A DNA stretch of 64,000 nucleotides, from positions 124,001 through 188,000 of the forward strand of contig CAVTAP010000021.1 of NCBI GenBank assembly GCA_963732695.1, given 5' to 3'. The notes under the pieces were generated by a model. The model saw only the letters and a program-made list of their open reading frames with translations, made no database searches and had not been told where the DNA came from. The translations under genes and the position numbers were made by a program. Below, piece by piece: positions 8,354-16,439 of this stretch; the stretch's first letter is position 1; each line of letters opens with the position of its first letter. This DNA comes from CADEDH01 sp963732695. Its GTDB lineage: Bacteria > Actinomycetota > Acidimicrobiia > Acidimicrobiales > SZUA-35.

Positions 8354-9340
8354 ATGACCACCCAGACGCGCCCCCGGGCTTTCTCCGGGATCCAACCGAC
8401 AGGAGCCCTTCACCTGGGCAACTATCTGGGCGCCATCCGAAACTGGGTGAAGATGCAGGAAACGACCGACGGCATCTACTGCATCGTTGATCTTCATGCC
8501 CTCACCGTGCCCCGGCCCCCGGGCGAGATCCGCCAGGCCACCCTGGAGATGGCGGCCGATCTCCTGGCCATCGGCATCGACCCGGAACGGTCGATCCTGT
8601 ACGTCCAGTCCCAGGTGAGAGAGCACTCGGAGCTCGCATGGCTGCTCCAGTGCACGGCGGCCTACGGCGAGCTGCAGCGCATGACCCAGTTCAAGGACAA
8701 GCGGGAGCAGGCCGAGTTCGTGTCGGCCGGACTGTTCACCTACCCCGCCCTCCAGGCCGCCGACGTCGTGCTCTACGACACCGATGTGGTGCCGGTGGGC
8801 GACGACCAGCGGCAGCATCTGGAGTTCACCCGGGACGTCGCCATCCGGTTCAACAGCCGCTACGGCCCGGTGCTGAAGGTGCCCGAGCACCGGATCCCGG
8901 AGGCCGGGGCCCGGATCATGGACCTCCAGCATCCCGAGAACAAGATGTCGAAGTCGGCCGACTCCCCGATGGGCACGGTCCTGCTCACCGACCCCCCGGC
9001 CGACATCGAGCGGAAGTTCAAGCGGGCGGTGACCGACAACGACGCCGAGGTCCGCTACGACCCGGTCAACAAGCCGGGTGTGTCGAACCTGCTGACCGTG
9101 CTCGCCGTGTGCACCGACACCGACCCCGACAAGGTGGCCGAAAACTACACCCAGTACGGCCCGCTCAAGACCGACGCGGCGGCGGCCCTCATCGAGATGC
9201 TGCGGCCCATCCAGGAACGACGGGCCCAGCTCGACCCGGCCTCCACCGCCGAGCTGCTCCACATCGGCTCGAGCAAGGCCCGGGCCATCGCCGCCACCGT
9301 GATGGAACGGGTCCGGGCCGCCGTCGATCTGGTCGACTAG
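8354..9340 (+). CDS. trpS: Tryptophanyl-tRNA synthetase
   Basis: TrpRS charges tRNA-Trp. The 328-residue class I synthetase has the HIGH-type motif in SGIQPTGALHLGNYLGAI near residue 20 and the KMSKS loop in ENKMSKSADSP near residue 200. DLHALTVPRPP and TYPALQAADVVLYDTDVVPVG are also typical of the family. The length is normal. The gene is transcribed alone, divergently from scpA across a 114-base gap. It converges with the dioxygenase beta gene, whose stop is only 3 bases away. Confidence 0.96.
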   Translation: MTTQTRPRAFSGIQPTGALHLGNYLGAIRNWVKMQETTDGIYCIVDLHALTVPRPPGEIRQATLEMAADLLAIGIDPERSILYVQSQVREHSELAWLLQCTAAYGELQRMTQFKDKREQAEFVSAGLFTYPALQAADVVLYDTDVVPVGDDQRQHLEFTRDVAIRFNSRYGPVLKVPEHRIPEAGARIMDLQHPENKMSKSADSPMGTVLLTDPPADIERKFKRAVTDNDAEVRYDPVNKPGVSNLLTVLAVCTDTDPDKVAENYTQYGPLKTDAAAALIEMLRPIQERRAQLDPASTAELLHIGSSKARAIAATVMERVRAAVDLVD

Positions 9341-9343
9341 GTG

Positions 9344-9856
9344 TCAGAGTAGGAAGGCCAGGTTGTCGAAGTGCCGCTCGACCTCGAGGAGATCGATGCG
9401 CTTGGACACGACGGCCCACTCCGGCCCCCGACGACTGTCGGCGGCCGGCCGCAGACGGTGGGTGACGCGGCACGGGAGCACGAGCAGCGCGGCGCCCACG
9501 CCCCGGGTCTCGTACAGCACCTGGACCGACTGCACCGTCACCTCGCCCCCGGGATCCGGCTCTGCGGCCACCCGCAGGTTGGTGACGGCCCGCAAGGTGC
9601 GCGACGGCGGATCCTGAGCGGTCTCCTTGCCCGACAGCAGCCGGGTCACCCGGGCTCGGAGCTGGGGCAGGTGGTCGTAGATGATCGACACGTGGCACGC
9701 CGGGTCGACGTCGCCGGCCCGGCCCGGTACCCACAACAGGCCGTCGGGGGCGAACAGGGCCAGCCAGTCCTGCAGGTGGCGCTGGTCGAGCAGGGCCGCC
9801 TCGTGGTGCACGAAGTCGACCACCGTGGGATCGAGCAGCGACCGGGTCACGGTCAT
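9344..9856 (-). CDS. Aromatic-ring-hydroxylating dioxygenase, beta subunit
   Basis: This 170-residue protein belongs to the small (beta) subunit family of Rieske non-haem iron dioxygenases, an NTF2-like cone fold that supports the alpha subunit structurally. Recognisable parts are FVHHEAALLDQRHLQDWLAL at the N-terminus and the basic stretch DHLPQLRARVTRLLSG followed by SRTLRAVTNLRV. ATG at 9856 forms an ATGA overlap with the alpha-subunit stop, so the two subunits are translationally coupled and made in equal amounts. No ferredoxin or reductase gene follows; electrons must come from elsewhere in the genome. The substrate is unknown. Confidence 0.88.
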   Translation of the reverse strand: MTVTRSLLDPTVVDFVHHEAALLDQRHLQDWLALFAPDGLLWVPGRAGDVDPACHVSIIYDHLPQLRARVTRLLSGKETAQDPPSRTLRAVTNLRVAAEPDPGGEVTVQSVQVLYETRGVGAALLVLPCRVTHRLRPAADSRRGPEWAVVSKRIDLLEVERHFDNLAFLL

Positions 9857-11178
9857 CCCGCCATCTCCGCCAGCCAGCGGCGGTAGAAGCTGCGCTGAGG
9901 ACCCTCGTCGGTCATGTGGCCCACCCTGCTCCCGTCGGGCTCCCGGGTTTCCCGCCGGCGGCCCCGCTCGAACGTGAGCCACTCCACCTGCTCCACCGCC
10001 AGGCCCTCCTGGACCCGGCGGAACATCTCCAGGTCTCCCGGCACCCCTCCCCCGGCCGGGCCGTAGAACCCCTCGTGGCCCCGGAGCCGCTCGGCGTTGA
10101 GGTCGCGGGCCAGGTCCTCGCCCTCCGCCGTGCCGTCACCGTCGAACAGGATGGGAAACAGCACCACCTCGGTGCGATCGACGGCCACCGGCCGCACCAC
10201 CCGAGCGTGGTACTGGATGAACAGCAGGTTGGGGTACACGAGGAGGTTGAAGCCGAGCCCGCCCGAGGTGCGGATCACGTCCCGGGCCCGCTCCGGGCCC
10301 AGCCGATCCTCGAGCGCCGCCCGGTGGGCCCGTCCCTGAGGTGTGGCCGCCGCCCGCCGCTCGAACGGGTCGGCCATCACCGGACGCTGGTCCAGCAGGG
10401 CGTGGCCGTTGCCCAGGTCGACCGACCGGCACGGCGAGTTGCCGGCGAACATGCGCAGGGCCTTGTTGTCGGGCGCCGCCCCCTCCAGGAAGGCCAGGTG
10501 GACGAAGTTGGCGTGGTAGCCGTCGACCCCGTTCTCGCTCTGGATCTTCCAGTTCCCCGGATAGCTGTAGCGGCTCTCGCCCGGTGCGCCCAGGACCAGG
10601 CGGCCGGTGGGGCTGAGGTCGACCAGCAGGTCGATGTAGGCCGCCGCGTTGCCCAGGTGCTCCGTCAGGCTCGGCCCGTCGGCGGCCAGGGAGGCGAACA
10701 CGAACCCCTGGTAGCTGGCGACCCGGGGCGGGCGCCCGAGGGTGAAGTCGTCGGCCGACACGTCGGGGTCGTCGTAGCCGTCGGCGTAGGTGAAGCCCAC
10801 GAGGGTGCCGTCGGGCCGGAACGACCAGCCGTGGTAGGGGCAACGGAAGAACCGGTTCTGTCCCCGCCGTTCCTGGCACACCGTGGCCGCCCGGTGGGTG
10901 CAGCGGTTGAGCAGCACCGCCACCTCGCCAGCGTCGGTCCGGGTGAGGATCACCGGCGTCCGCCCGATCAGGGTGGAGGTGAAGGCCCCCGGCTCCGGGA
11001 CTTCGCTCTCGTGCCCCACGTAGACCCAGGTCCTACCGAAGATGGCGTCCATCTCGGCCACGAACACCGCCGGGTCGGTGTAGATCCGCCGGTGGACGCG
11101 GTGCGGTGTGGCGGCGTCGGTCTCGGGGCACAGCACCAGCGACCCGACGTCGGCCGCCGATCCAGTCGATCCGTGCAT
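9853..11178 (-). CDS. Aromatic-ring-hydroxylating dioxygenase, alpha subunit (Rieske, catalytic)
   Basis: This 441-residue protein is the catalytic subunit of a Rieske dioxygenase, which adds both atoms of O2 to an aromatic ring. The Rieske [2Fe-2S] ligands are seen as CTH, then 17 residues, then CPYHGW. The mononuclear iron site is seen as ENGVDGYHANFVH (D-x2-H-x4-H), with the third ligand probably the Asp of PGDLEMFRRVQ. ATG at 11178 is chosen because AAGGGGGA lies just upstream at good spacing. The gene follows the molybdenum hydroxylase gene by 38 bases and overlaps the beta-subunit gene. Related enzymes act on benzoate, anthranilate or biphenyl-type substrates, and the true substrate cannot be told here. 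Confidence 0.9.
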   Translation of the reverse strand: MHGSTGSAADVGSLVLCPETDAATPHRVHRRIYTDPAVFVAEMDAIFGRTWVYVGHESEVPEPGAFTSTLIGRTPVILTRTDAGEVAVLLNRCTHRAATVCQERRGQNRFFRCPYHGWSFRPDGTLVGFTYADGYDDPDVSADDFTLGRPPRVASYQGFVFASLAADGPSLTEHLGNAAAYIDLLVDLSPTGRLVLGAPGESRYSYPGNWKIQSENGVDGYHANFVHLAFLEGAAPDNKALRMFAGNSPCRSVDLGNGHALLDQRPVMADPFERRAAATPQGRAHRAALEDRLGPERARDVIRTSGGLGFNLLVYPNLLFIQYHARVVRPVAVDRTEVVLFPILFDGDGTAEGEDLARDLNAERLRGHEGFYGPAGGGVPGDLEMFRRVQEGLAVEQVEWLTFERGRRRETREPDGSRVGHMTDEGPQRSFYRRWLAEMAG

Positions 11179-11216
11179 GCGGTTCCCCCTTCGCACGAAG
11201 TTCTCTGCCCGGAACG

Positions 11217-13472
11217 CTACCCGAAGGTGTTCACGGCGGCCCACACCCGCTCGGGGCTGAGCGGGGTCTCCAGGTGACGCACGCCGAGGTGGCTGAGGGC
11301 GTCGATCACGGCGTTGTAGACGGCGGGGATCGAGCCGATCGTGCCCGACTCCCCCACCCCCTTGGCTCCCAGCGGGTTCACCCAGGTGGGCGTCTCGATG
11401 TGGTGCACCTCGTAGCTCGGCAGCTCGGTGGCCGACACGATGGCGTAGTCCATGAAGTTCGACGTCAGCAGGTTGCCCGACTCGTCGTACACGATCTGCT
11501 CGTACAGGGCCTGGGCCACCCCCTGGGCCAGCCCGCCGTGCACCTGGCCCTCGGCCAGGAGGGGATTGATGATCGTGCCGGCGTCGTCCACCGCCACCAT
11601 ACGGTCGAGCCGCACCCGCCCGGTCTCGGTGTCGACCAGCACCACGGCCAGGTGGGCCCCGCTGGGGAACGTGGGCATCGGGGCGGAGAAATCGGTGCCG
11701 GCGATCAGGGGCTCGGGCGTCTCGGCCGCCAGCTCGGCCCAGCCGAGCGACGGCACCGGGCTGCCCACCACGTGGAACCGCCCGCCCTCGGCGTCGAACA
11801 CGACGTCGCCCAGGGCAGCTTCGAGCTGGTCGGCGGCCCGGTTGCGGGCCTTCTCGACGAGGATCCCGGCCGCGTCGACCAGCGCCGATCCGGCCAGCTG
11901 AACCGAGCGGGAGCCGACCGTGAGCCCGCCCCGGGCCACGGCGTCGGTGTCGCCGTGGATGACCTCGATGTCATCCATCGCCACGCCCGTGTACTCCGAC
12001 ACGAGCATGGCCCACGTGGTGTCGTGGCCCTGGCCCGACGGGGTGGCGCCGCTGGTCACCCGCATCCGGCCGCCGGGGAGCAGCTCGACCGAGCCGAACT
12101 CGCCCCCGGGGCCACCGGCCGTGATCTCCACGTAGGCCCCGATGCCGATGCCCAGGAGCTCGGTGGACCCTTCGGCCCGGCGCCGGGCCTGCTCGGCCCG
12201 CAGATCGGCGTAGCCCGCCTTGTCCAGCACCATCTCCAGTGCCGCCGGATAATCGCCCGAGTCGTACTGGGTGCCGATACCGGTGGTGTAGGGCTGGGTG
12301 AAGCGGGGCACGAGGTTGATGCGGCGGACCTCGGCCGGGTCCATCCCGATCTCGGCGGCGTAGCGGTCGATCATCCGCTCGATGGCCACCGTGGCCTCGG
12401 GCCGCCCGGCGCCCCGGTAGGCCGTGGTCGACACCTTGTTGGTGACCACCGCCGTGCCGTTGAACCCGCAGTTCGTGATCTCGTAGACCCCGGTCAGCAT
12501 CCGCTGGGTCATGCCGGCCAGGATGGCCCCGATGATGGGGTAGGCCCCGGCGTCCTGGAACACGTCGAGCTGGTAGGCCGTGATCTTCCCGTCCCGGGTG
12601 CCGCCCAGCTTGGCGTACTGGATCTGGCCCCGGCCCTGGGGCATGGCGGCCACGTTCTCCGAGCGGGTCTCGGTCCACTTCACGGGCCGGCCCAGCTGGC
12701 GGGCGTACCACGCCAGGGCCAGCTCCTCGGGGTAGGTGCGGCTCTTGGCTCCGAATCCGCCGCCAACGTCGGGCACCACCACCTGCACCTGGGCCGGCTC
12801 CAGGCCGTAGACCGTGGCCAGCAGGTCCCGGGTGGGATGGGCCCCCTGGCAGGCCGACCAGTGGACGAGGCGACCGTCGTCGGTCCACCATGCGGCCCCG
12901 GCCCGGGGCTCGATGGGGGCGCCAGTGAGACGCTGGTTGACGATGCGCTCGGCCACCACCACCTCGGAGTGGCTGAAGTCGGCCTGGTGCTCGGAGCTCA
13001 TCCGGTTGAGCACGTTGGTGCCGTGGTCGGGAAACAGGACCACCTCGTCGGTGGCCGACGCTTCCAGGTCGATCACCACCGGCAGCTCCTCGTAGTCGAC
13101 GAGCACCAGCTCGGCGGCGTCGACCGCCGCCGCCCGGCTCTCGGCCAGCACGGCCACCAGGGGCTGACCGACGTAGCGCACCACGTCGGCGGCCACGTAC
13201 GGGCGGCGCATCTCGGCCGGGAACATGGGGAACACGTTGGGGGCGAGGCCGAGGGCCTCGGTCACCTCGGCGCCGGTGAACACCCCGAGCACGCCGGGGG
13301 CCGCCCGGGCCTCCTCCACCTCAACGCCGGTGACGCGGGCGTGGGCCAGGATCGAGCGGACGTAGACGAGGTAGGCCGGCCGATCGAGCTTGAGATTCTC
13401 GACATAGGTACCTCCGCCGGTGAGAAACCGTGGATCTTCACGGCGGACGACCTTGTTCCCGAGAATGCTCAT
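11217..13472 (-). CDS. Xanthine dehydrogenase-family molybdopterin-binding large subunit
   Basis: This 751-residue protein belongs to the molybdenum hydroxylase large-subunit family (xanthine dehydrogenase, aldehyde oxidase, CO dehydrogenase CoxL). It begins RREDPRFLTGGGTYVEN, the usual start of CoxL-type proteins, then has the molybdopterin-site motifs GGGFGAKSRTYPEE and TTAYRGAGRPEA. The catalytic Glu lies in GAKGVGESG near the end. The active loop has AYRGAGR, not the Cys-containing AYxCSFR of true form I CO dehydrogenase, so it is not a typical CO oxidiser. No FAD-binding (CoxM) or [2Fe-2S] (CoxS) subunit gene is beside it, which is unusual. It probably heads an operon with the Rieske dioxygenase genes. 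The substrate is unknown. Confidence 0.88.
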   Translation of the reverse strand: MSILGNKVVRREDPRFLTGGGTYVENLKLDRPAYLVYVRSILAHARVTGVEVEEARAAPGVLGVFTGAEVTEALGLAPNVFPMFPAEMRRPYVAADVVRYVGQPLVAVLAESRAAAVDAAELVLVDYEELPVVIDLEASATDEVVLFPDHGTNVLNRMSSEHQADFSHSEVVVAERIVNQRLTGAPIEPRAGAAWWTDDGRLVHWSACQGAHPTRDLLATVYGLEPAQVQVVVPDVGGGFGAKSRTYPEELALAWYARQLGRPVKWTETRSENVAAMPQGRGQIQYAKLGGTRDGKITAYQLDVFQDAGAYPIIGAILAGMTQRMLTGVYEITNCGFNGTAVVTNKVSTTAYRGAGRPEATVAIERMIDRYAAEIGMDPAEVRRINLVPRFTQPYTTGIGTQYDSGDYPAALEMVLDKAGYADLRAEQARRRAEGSTELLGIGIGAYVEITAGGPGGEFGSVELLPGGRMRVTSGATPSGQGHDTTWAMLVSEYTGVAMDDIEVIHGDTDAVARGGLTVGSRSVQLAGSALVDAAGILVEKARNRAADQLEAALGDVVFDAEGGRFHVVGSPVPSLGWAELAAETPEPLIAGTDFSAPMPTFPSGAHLAVVLVDTETGRVRLDRMVAVDDAGTIINPLLAEGQVHGGLAQGVAQALYEQIVYDESGNLLTSNFMDYAIVSATELPSYEVHHIETPTWVNPLGAKGVGESGTIGSIPAVYNAVIDALSHLGVRHLETPLSPERVWAAVNTFG

Positions 13473-13494
13473 CGCTCGTTGCCTCGACTTCCGG

Positions 13495-13523
13495 CTGACG
13501 TCAGTTTTCCGCTCGACACCATA
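13495..13523 (-). promoter_or_regulatory. Palindrome and -10-like box before the molybdenum hydroxylase gene
   Basis: A perfect 10-bp palindrome CTGACGTCAG lies at 13495-13504, 22 bases before the ATG at 13472. A TATGGT -10-like hexamer lies just upstream at 13518-13523. The palindrome would sit near the transcription start, a common place for a repressor site. No regulator gene is adjacent. Confidence 0.35.
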
Positions 13524-13575
13524 CAGCGCCCGAGCCGACCACTCCGGGTGAACTCGAGGAACCAGAAGGGTTCCC

Positions 13576-14112
13576 TCAGTCGTCGTCGCAGGCCTTGAGG
13601 ACGGCTCCGACCTCGGGGGGGACGGTCCAGCGGGCGGGCCGACGGTGGTGCTCGCGGGCCCAGGCCACGGTGAGCTCGTGGGCCCGGGCGGCGGCCAGCA
13701 GCTCAGCGCCCAGCTCGGGGTGGCGGCGGTACTGGCCCAGGCGCCTCAGGCCGGCGCGATCGGCCGTCGCCCACCGGGCGGCCCGCTCCCGGTCGGGCCG
13801 GGCCCGTTCCAGGCCCTCCCACACGACGGTGGCCCCGACCCGACGGAACGTACCGAAACCCGACACCACCTTGCCCACGTCGTGGAGCAGGGCGGCAGCC
13901 ACGACCTCCGGGCCGGCGGTGGGCCCGAGGTCGGCCACCACGGCCCGGGCCACGGCCACGGCGTGGCGGCGGTCGGGGTTGGACATCCGGCGCCACAGGT
14001 CTCCCTCGCCAGGGTTCAGGTGGGCGAGGGCCCAGGCCTCGTCGTCGGGCGGTGGAGCCGCCGGCGACAGCGAGCCGAAGAACCGGCGGGCGAGGTGCAG
14101 GCCCGGGGTCAC
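13576..14112 (-). CDS. HD-domain protein
   Basis: This 178-residue protein has an HD-type metal-dependent phosphohydrolase signature: RRHAVAVARAVV supplies the first His, and VAAALLHDVGKVVSGFG the HD pair. The remaining residues are not diagnostic of a substrate. The GTG start at 14112 forms a GTGA overlap with the stop of the Nudix gene, so translation is coupled. With pyrG and a nucleotide-sugar Nudix hydrolase upstream, a nucleotide-related role is possible, but nothing in the sequence proves it. Confidence 0.75.
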   Translation of the reverse strand: MTPGLHLARRFFGSLSPAAPPPDDEAWALAHLNPGEGDLWRRMSNPDRRHAVAVARAVVADLGPTAGPEVVAAALLHDVGKVVSGFGTFRRVGATVVWEGLERARPDRERAARWATADRAGLRRLGQYRRHPELGAELLAAARAHELTVAWAREHHRRPARWTVPPEVGAVLKACDDD

Positions 14113-14666
14113 CAGCCCCGCTTGCGGGCGGCGGCCAGGATCCCGGCCACCGATTTGGCGTCGGTGATCCGGCCGTCGAGGGCCATGGCCACGGCCTCGG
14201 CCGCCGGTACCCGGGCCACCTCCATGAACTGTTCCTCCTCACCGTCGCGGGCCTGGGGCACCTCGGTGAGGTCGGTGGCGAGGTAGATCCAGCCGTACTC
14301 GTCGCAGAACCCGGGCGAGTGGTAGACGTTGATGAGGAGCTCCATGGCCCCCGCCTGGCGCCCCACCTCCTCGGCCAGCTCCCGGTGGGCCGTCACGTCG
14401 GGGGGTTCGTCGGCCACGTCGCGCTTGCCGGCCGGGATCTCCCACAGGTCGGCGTCGATCGTGGCCCGGTACTGGCGGACGAGGAACACATGGTCGCCAT
14501 CGGGGCCGTCTTCCACCGGCACCACGGCCACCGCCCCCGGATGGCGGACGATGTCGCGCTTGAACCGGTGGCCGTCGGGCCCCTCGAACTCGCCGCTGAG
14601 GACCCGGATGACGTAGCCCTCGTAGATCAGCTCCTCGCCGACAGGGCGGAACGGGCTCTGGGTCAT
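14109..14666 (-). CDS. Nudix hydrolase, ADP-ribose pyrophosphatase type
   Basis: This 185-residue Nudix protein most resembles ADP-ribose pyrophosphatases, which cleave ADP-ribose to AMP and ribose 5-phosphate. The Nudix box is seen as G-x6-E-x7-REL-x-EE-x-G within EIPAGKRDVADEP and HRELAEEVG; the extra residue after G is usual in this subgroup. The N-terminal strand VGEELIYEGYVIRVLSG and the block LVRQYRATIDADLWE also fit the subgroup. It starts at ATG 14666, 13 bases after the pyrG stop, and overlaps the HD gene. A Nudix gene directly after pyrG is a conserved actinobacterial arrangement. Confidence 0.88.
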   Translation of the reverse strand: MTQSPFRPVGEELIYEGYVIRVLSGEFEGPDGHRFKRDIVRHPGAVAVVPVEDGPDGDHVFLVRQYRATIDADLWEIPAGKRDVADEPPDVTAHRELAEEVGRQAGAMELLINVYHSPGFCDEYGWIYLATDLTEVPQARDGEEEQFMEVARVPAAEAVAMALDGRITDAKSVAGILAAARKRGW

Positions 14667-14679
14667 GGGCGGGCCGGCG

Positions 14680-16350
14680 TCATCGGGCGCCGGCCGACGA
14701 CCGGTTGGCCGCCGCCGCCCGCTCGAAGCGGGCCGGGTCGGCCGTCTGGGCCCGTTCCAGCGCGGCTTCCACGAAGGCCCGGAACAGTGGTGCCGGCCGG
14801 TCGGGGCGGCTCTTCAGCTCGGGATGGGCCTGGGTGCCGATCCAGTAGGGATGGTCGGGCAACTCGATGAACTCGACCAGGAGGCCATCGGGCGAGGTGC
14901 CCGAGCACCGGAACCCGGCGTCCTCGAAGCGGGTGCGGTAGGCGGGGTTGAACTCGTAGCGGTGCCGGTGCCGTTCGGTCACCACGGCCTCGCCGTAGAT
15001 CTTGGCCACCTGCGACGTCTCGTCGAGCACGGCCACGTAGGCCCCGAGCCGCATGGTGCCGCCCTTCTCGGTGACCTGGTGCTGCGACTCCATCAGGTCG
15101 ATCACGGGCCAGGGGGTGGTGGCGTCGGCCGTGTTGAACTCACTCGAGTTGGCCCCCGACATGTGGAGCACGTTGCGGGCGAACTCGATCGTCATCACCT
15201 GCATGCCCAGGCACAGGCCCAGGCAGGGCACGAGATGCTCCCGGGCGTAGGAGGCGGCCTCGATCTTGCCTTCGATGCCCCGGGGGCCGAACCCGCCGGG
15301 CAGCACGATCCCGTCGAGGTGGCCCAGCTTCTCCTCCACCATGAGGCCCTGGACGTCTTCGGAGGCGATCCACTCGATCTCGAGCGCCACCTCGTTGGCG
15401 ATGGCGGCGTGGCGGAGCGACTCGGCCACCGACAGGTAGGCGTCAGGCAGGCGGACGTACTTGCCCACGATGCCGATGCGCAGCGGCTTCCACGCCCGCT
15501 CCGTGCGCTCCACCAGGGCCCGCCACTTGTCCAGGTCGGGCTCGATCGGGCGCAGGCCCAGCACATCGCACACGTACGAATCGAGCCCGGCCTCGTGCAT
15601 GGTGAGGGGGATGGCATAGAGGCTGTCGGCGTCGGGGGCGTTGATCACCCCGTCCACCGGGACGTCGCACAGGTTGGAGATCTTCTCCCGCAGCCCGTCG
15701 GAGATCGGCCGATCCGACCGGCACACGATCACGTCGGGCTGGACACCCCGGCTGCGCAGCTCGGTGACCGAGTGCTGGGTGGGCTTGGTCTTCAGCTCCG
15801 CGGCGGGGCCGATGAACGGGACCAGGGTGACGTGGACGAAGCACACGTTCTGGCGGCCGACGTCGAGCCGGTACTGGCGGATGGCCTCCAGGAACGGGAG
15901 GATCTCGATGTCGCCCACCGTGCCCCCGACCTCGGTGATCACCACGTCCACGTCGTCGGTGGCCAGCGCCGAGATCCGGCGCTTGATCTCGTCGGTGATG
16001 TGGGGGATGACCTGGACGGTCTGGCCCAGGTAGACGCCCCGGCGTTCGGCGGCGATCACAGCCGAGTAGATCGAACCGGTGGTGGCGTTGGAGGCCCGGG
16101 ACAGGCTCTCGTCGATGAACCGCTCATAGTGGCCGAGATCGAGGTCGGTCTCGCCCCCGTCGTCGGTGACGTACACCTCCCCGTGCTCGAACGGGTTCAT
16201 CGTGCCCGGATCGACGTTGATGTACGGGTCGAGCTTCTGCATCGTCACCCGTAGCCCTCTGGCCTTCAACAGTCGCCCGAGCGATGATGCCGTCAATCCC
16301 TTGCCCAGGGAGCTCACCACGCCCCCGGTGACGAAGATGTGCTTTGCCAT
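14680..16350 (-). CDS. pyrG: CTP synthase
   Basis: PyrG converts UTP to CTP using ATP and glutamine. The 556-residue protein starts MAKHIFVTGGVVSSLGKGLT, the invariant N-terminus of the synthetase domain, followed by KLDPYINVDPGTMNPFEHGE. The glutaminase domain has the nucleophile Cys in CLGLCLGMQ and the catalytic His-Glu pair near the end (TQAHPELKSRP). ATG at 16350 is preceded by AGGAG at good spacing. A TAGGTT -10-like box lies at 16377-16382. The gene is divergent from the acuI-like gene across an 89-base gap. Confidence 0.97.
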   Translation of the reverse strand: MAKHIFVTGGVVSSLGKGLTASSLGRLLKARGLRVTMQKLDPYINVDPGTMNPFEHGEVYVTDDGGETDLDLGHYERFIDESLSRASNATTGSIYSAVIAAERRGVYLGQTVQVIPHITDEIKRRISALATDDVDVVITEVGGTVGDIEILPFLEAIRQYRLDVGRQNVCFVHVTLVPFIGPAAELKTKPTQHSVTELRSRGVQPDVIVCRSDRPISDGLREKISNLCDVPVDGVINAPDADSLYAIPLTMHEAGLDSYVCDVLGLRPIEPDLDKWRALVERTERAWKPLRIGIVGKYVRLPDAYLSVAESLRHAAIANEVALEIEWIASEDVQGLMVEEKLGHLDGIVLPGGFGPRGIEGKIEAASYAREHLVPCLGLCLGMQVMTIEFARNVLHMSGANSSEFNTADATTPWPVIDLMESQHQVTEKGGTMRLGAYVAVLDETSQVAKIYGEAVVTERHRHRYEFNPAYRTRFEDAGFRCSGTSPDGLLVEFIELPDHPYWIGTQAHPELKSRPDRPAPLFRAFVEAALERAQTADPARFERAAAANRSSAGAR

Positions 16351-16376
16351 TACGCTCCTGTCAGCTGGCTCCATCC

Positions 16377-16382
16377 AACCTA
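16377..16382 (-). promoter_or_regulatory. Putative -10 box for pyrG
   Basis: TAGGTT on the minus strand lies 26 bases before the pyrG ATG. Unlike several other genes here, pyrG also has a clear AGGAG ribosome binding site, so a short leader is expected. Confidence 0.4.
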
Positions 16383-16425
16383 GCGCCGACAAGTCATGAG
16401 ATGGCGCACGCCCCCCCTGGGCGAA

Positions 16426-16431
16426 TACCGT
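16426..16431 (+). promoter_or_regulatory. Putative -10 box for the acuI-like gene (leaderless)
   Basis: TACCGT ends 8 bases before ATG at 16440. No Shine-Dalgarno sequence intervenes, as in the other leaderless candidates. Confidence 0.45.
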
Positions 16432-16439
16432 TCGGGCCC

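Noticed and set aside
11106..13598. An 830-codon open frame on the plus strand opposite the molybdenum hydroxylase
   Set aside because: The minus-strand gene has clear family motifs; the opposite frame has a His/Gly/Val-rich shadow composition and no start context.
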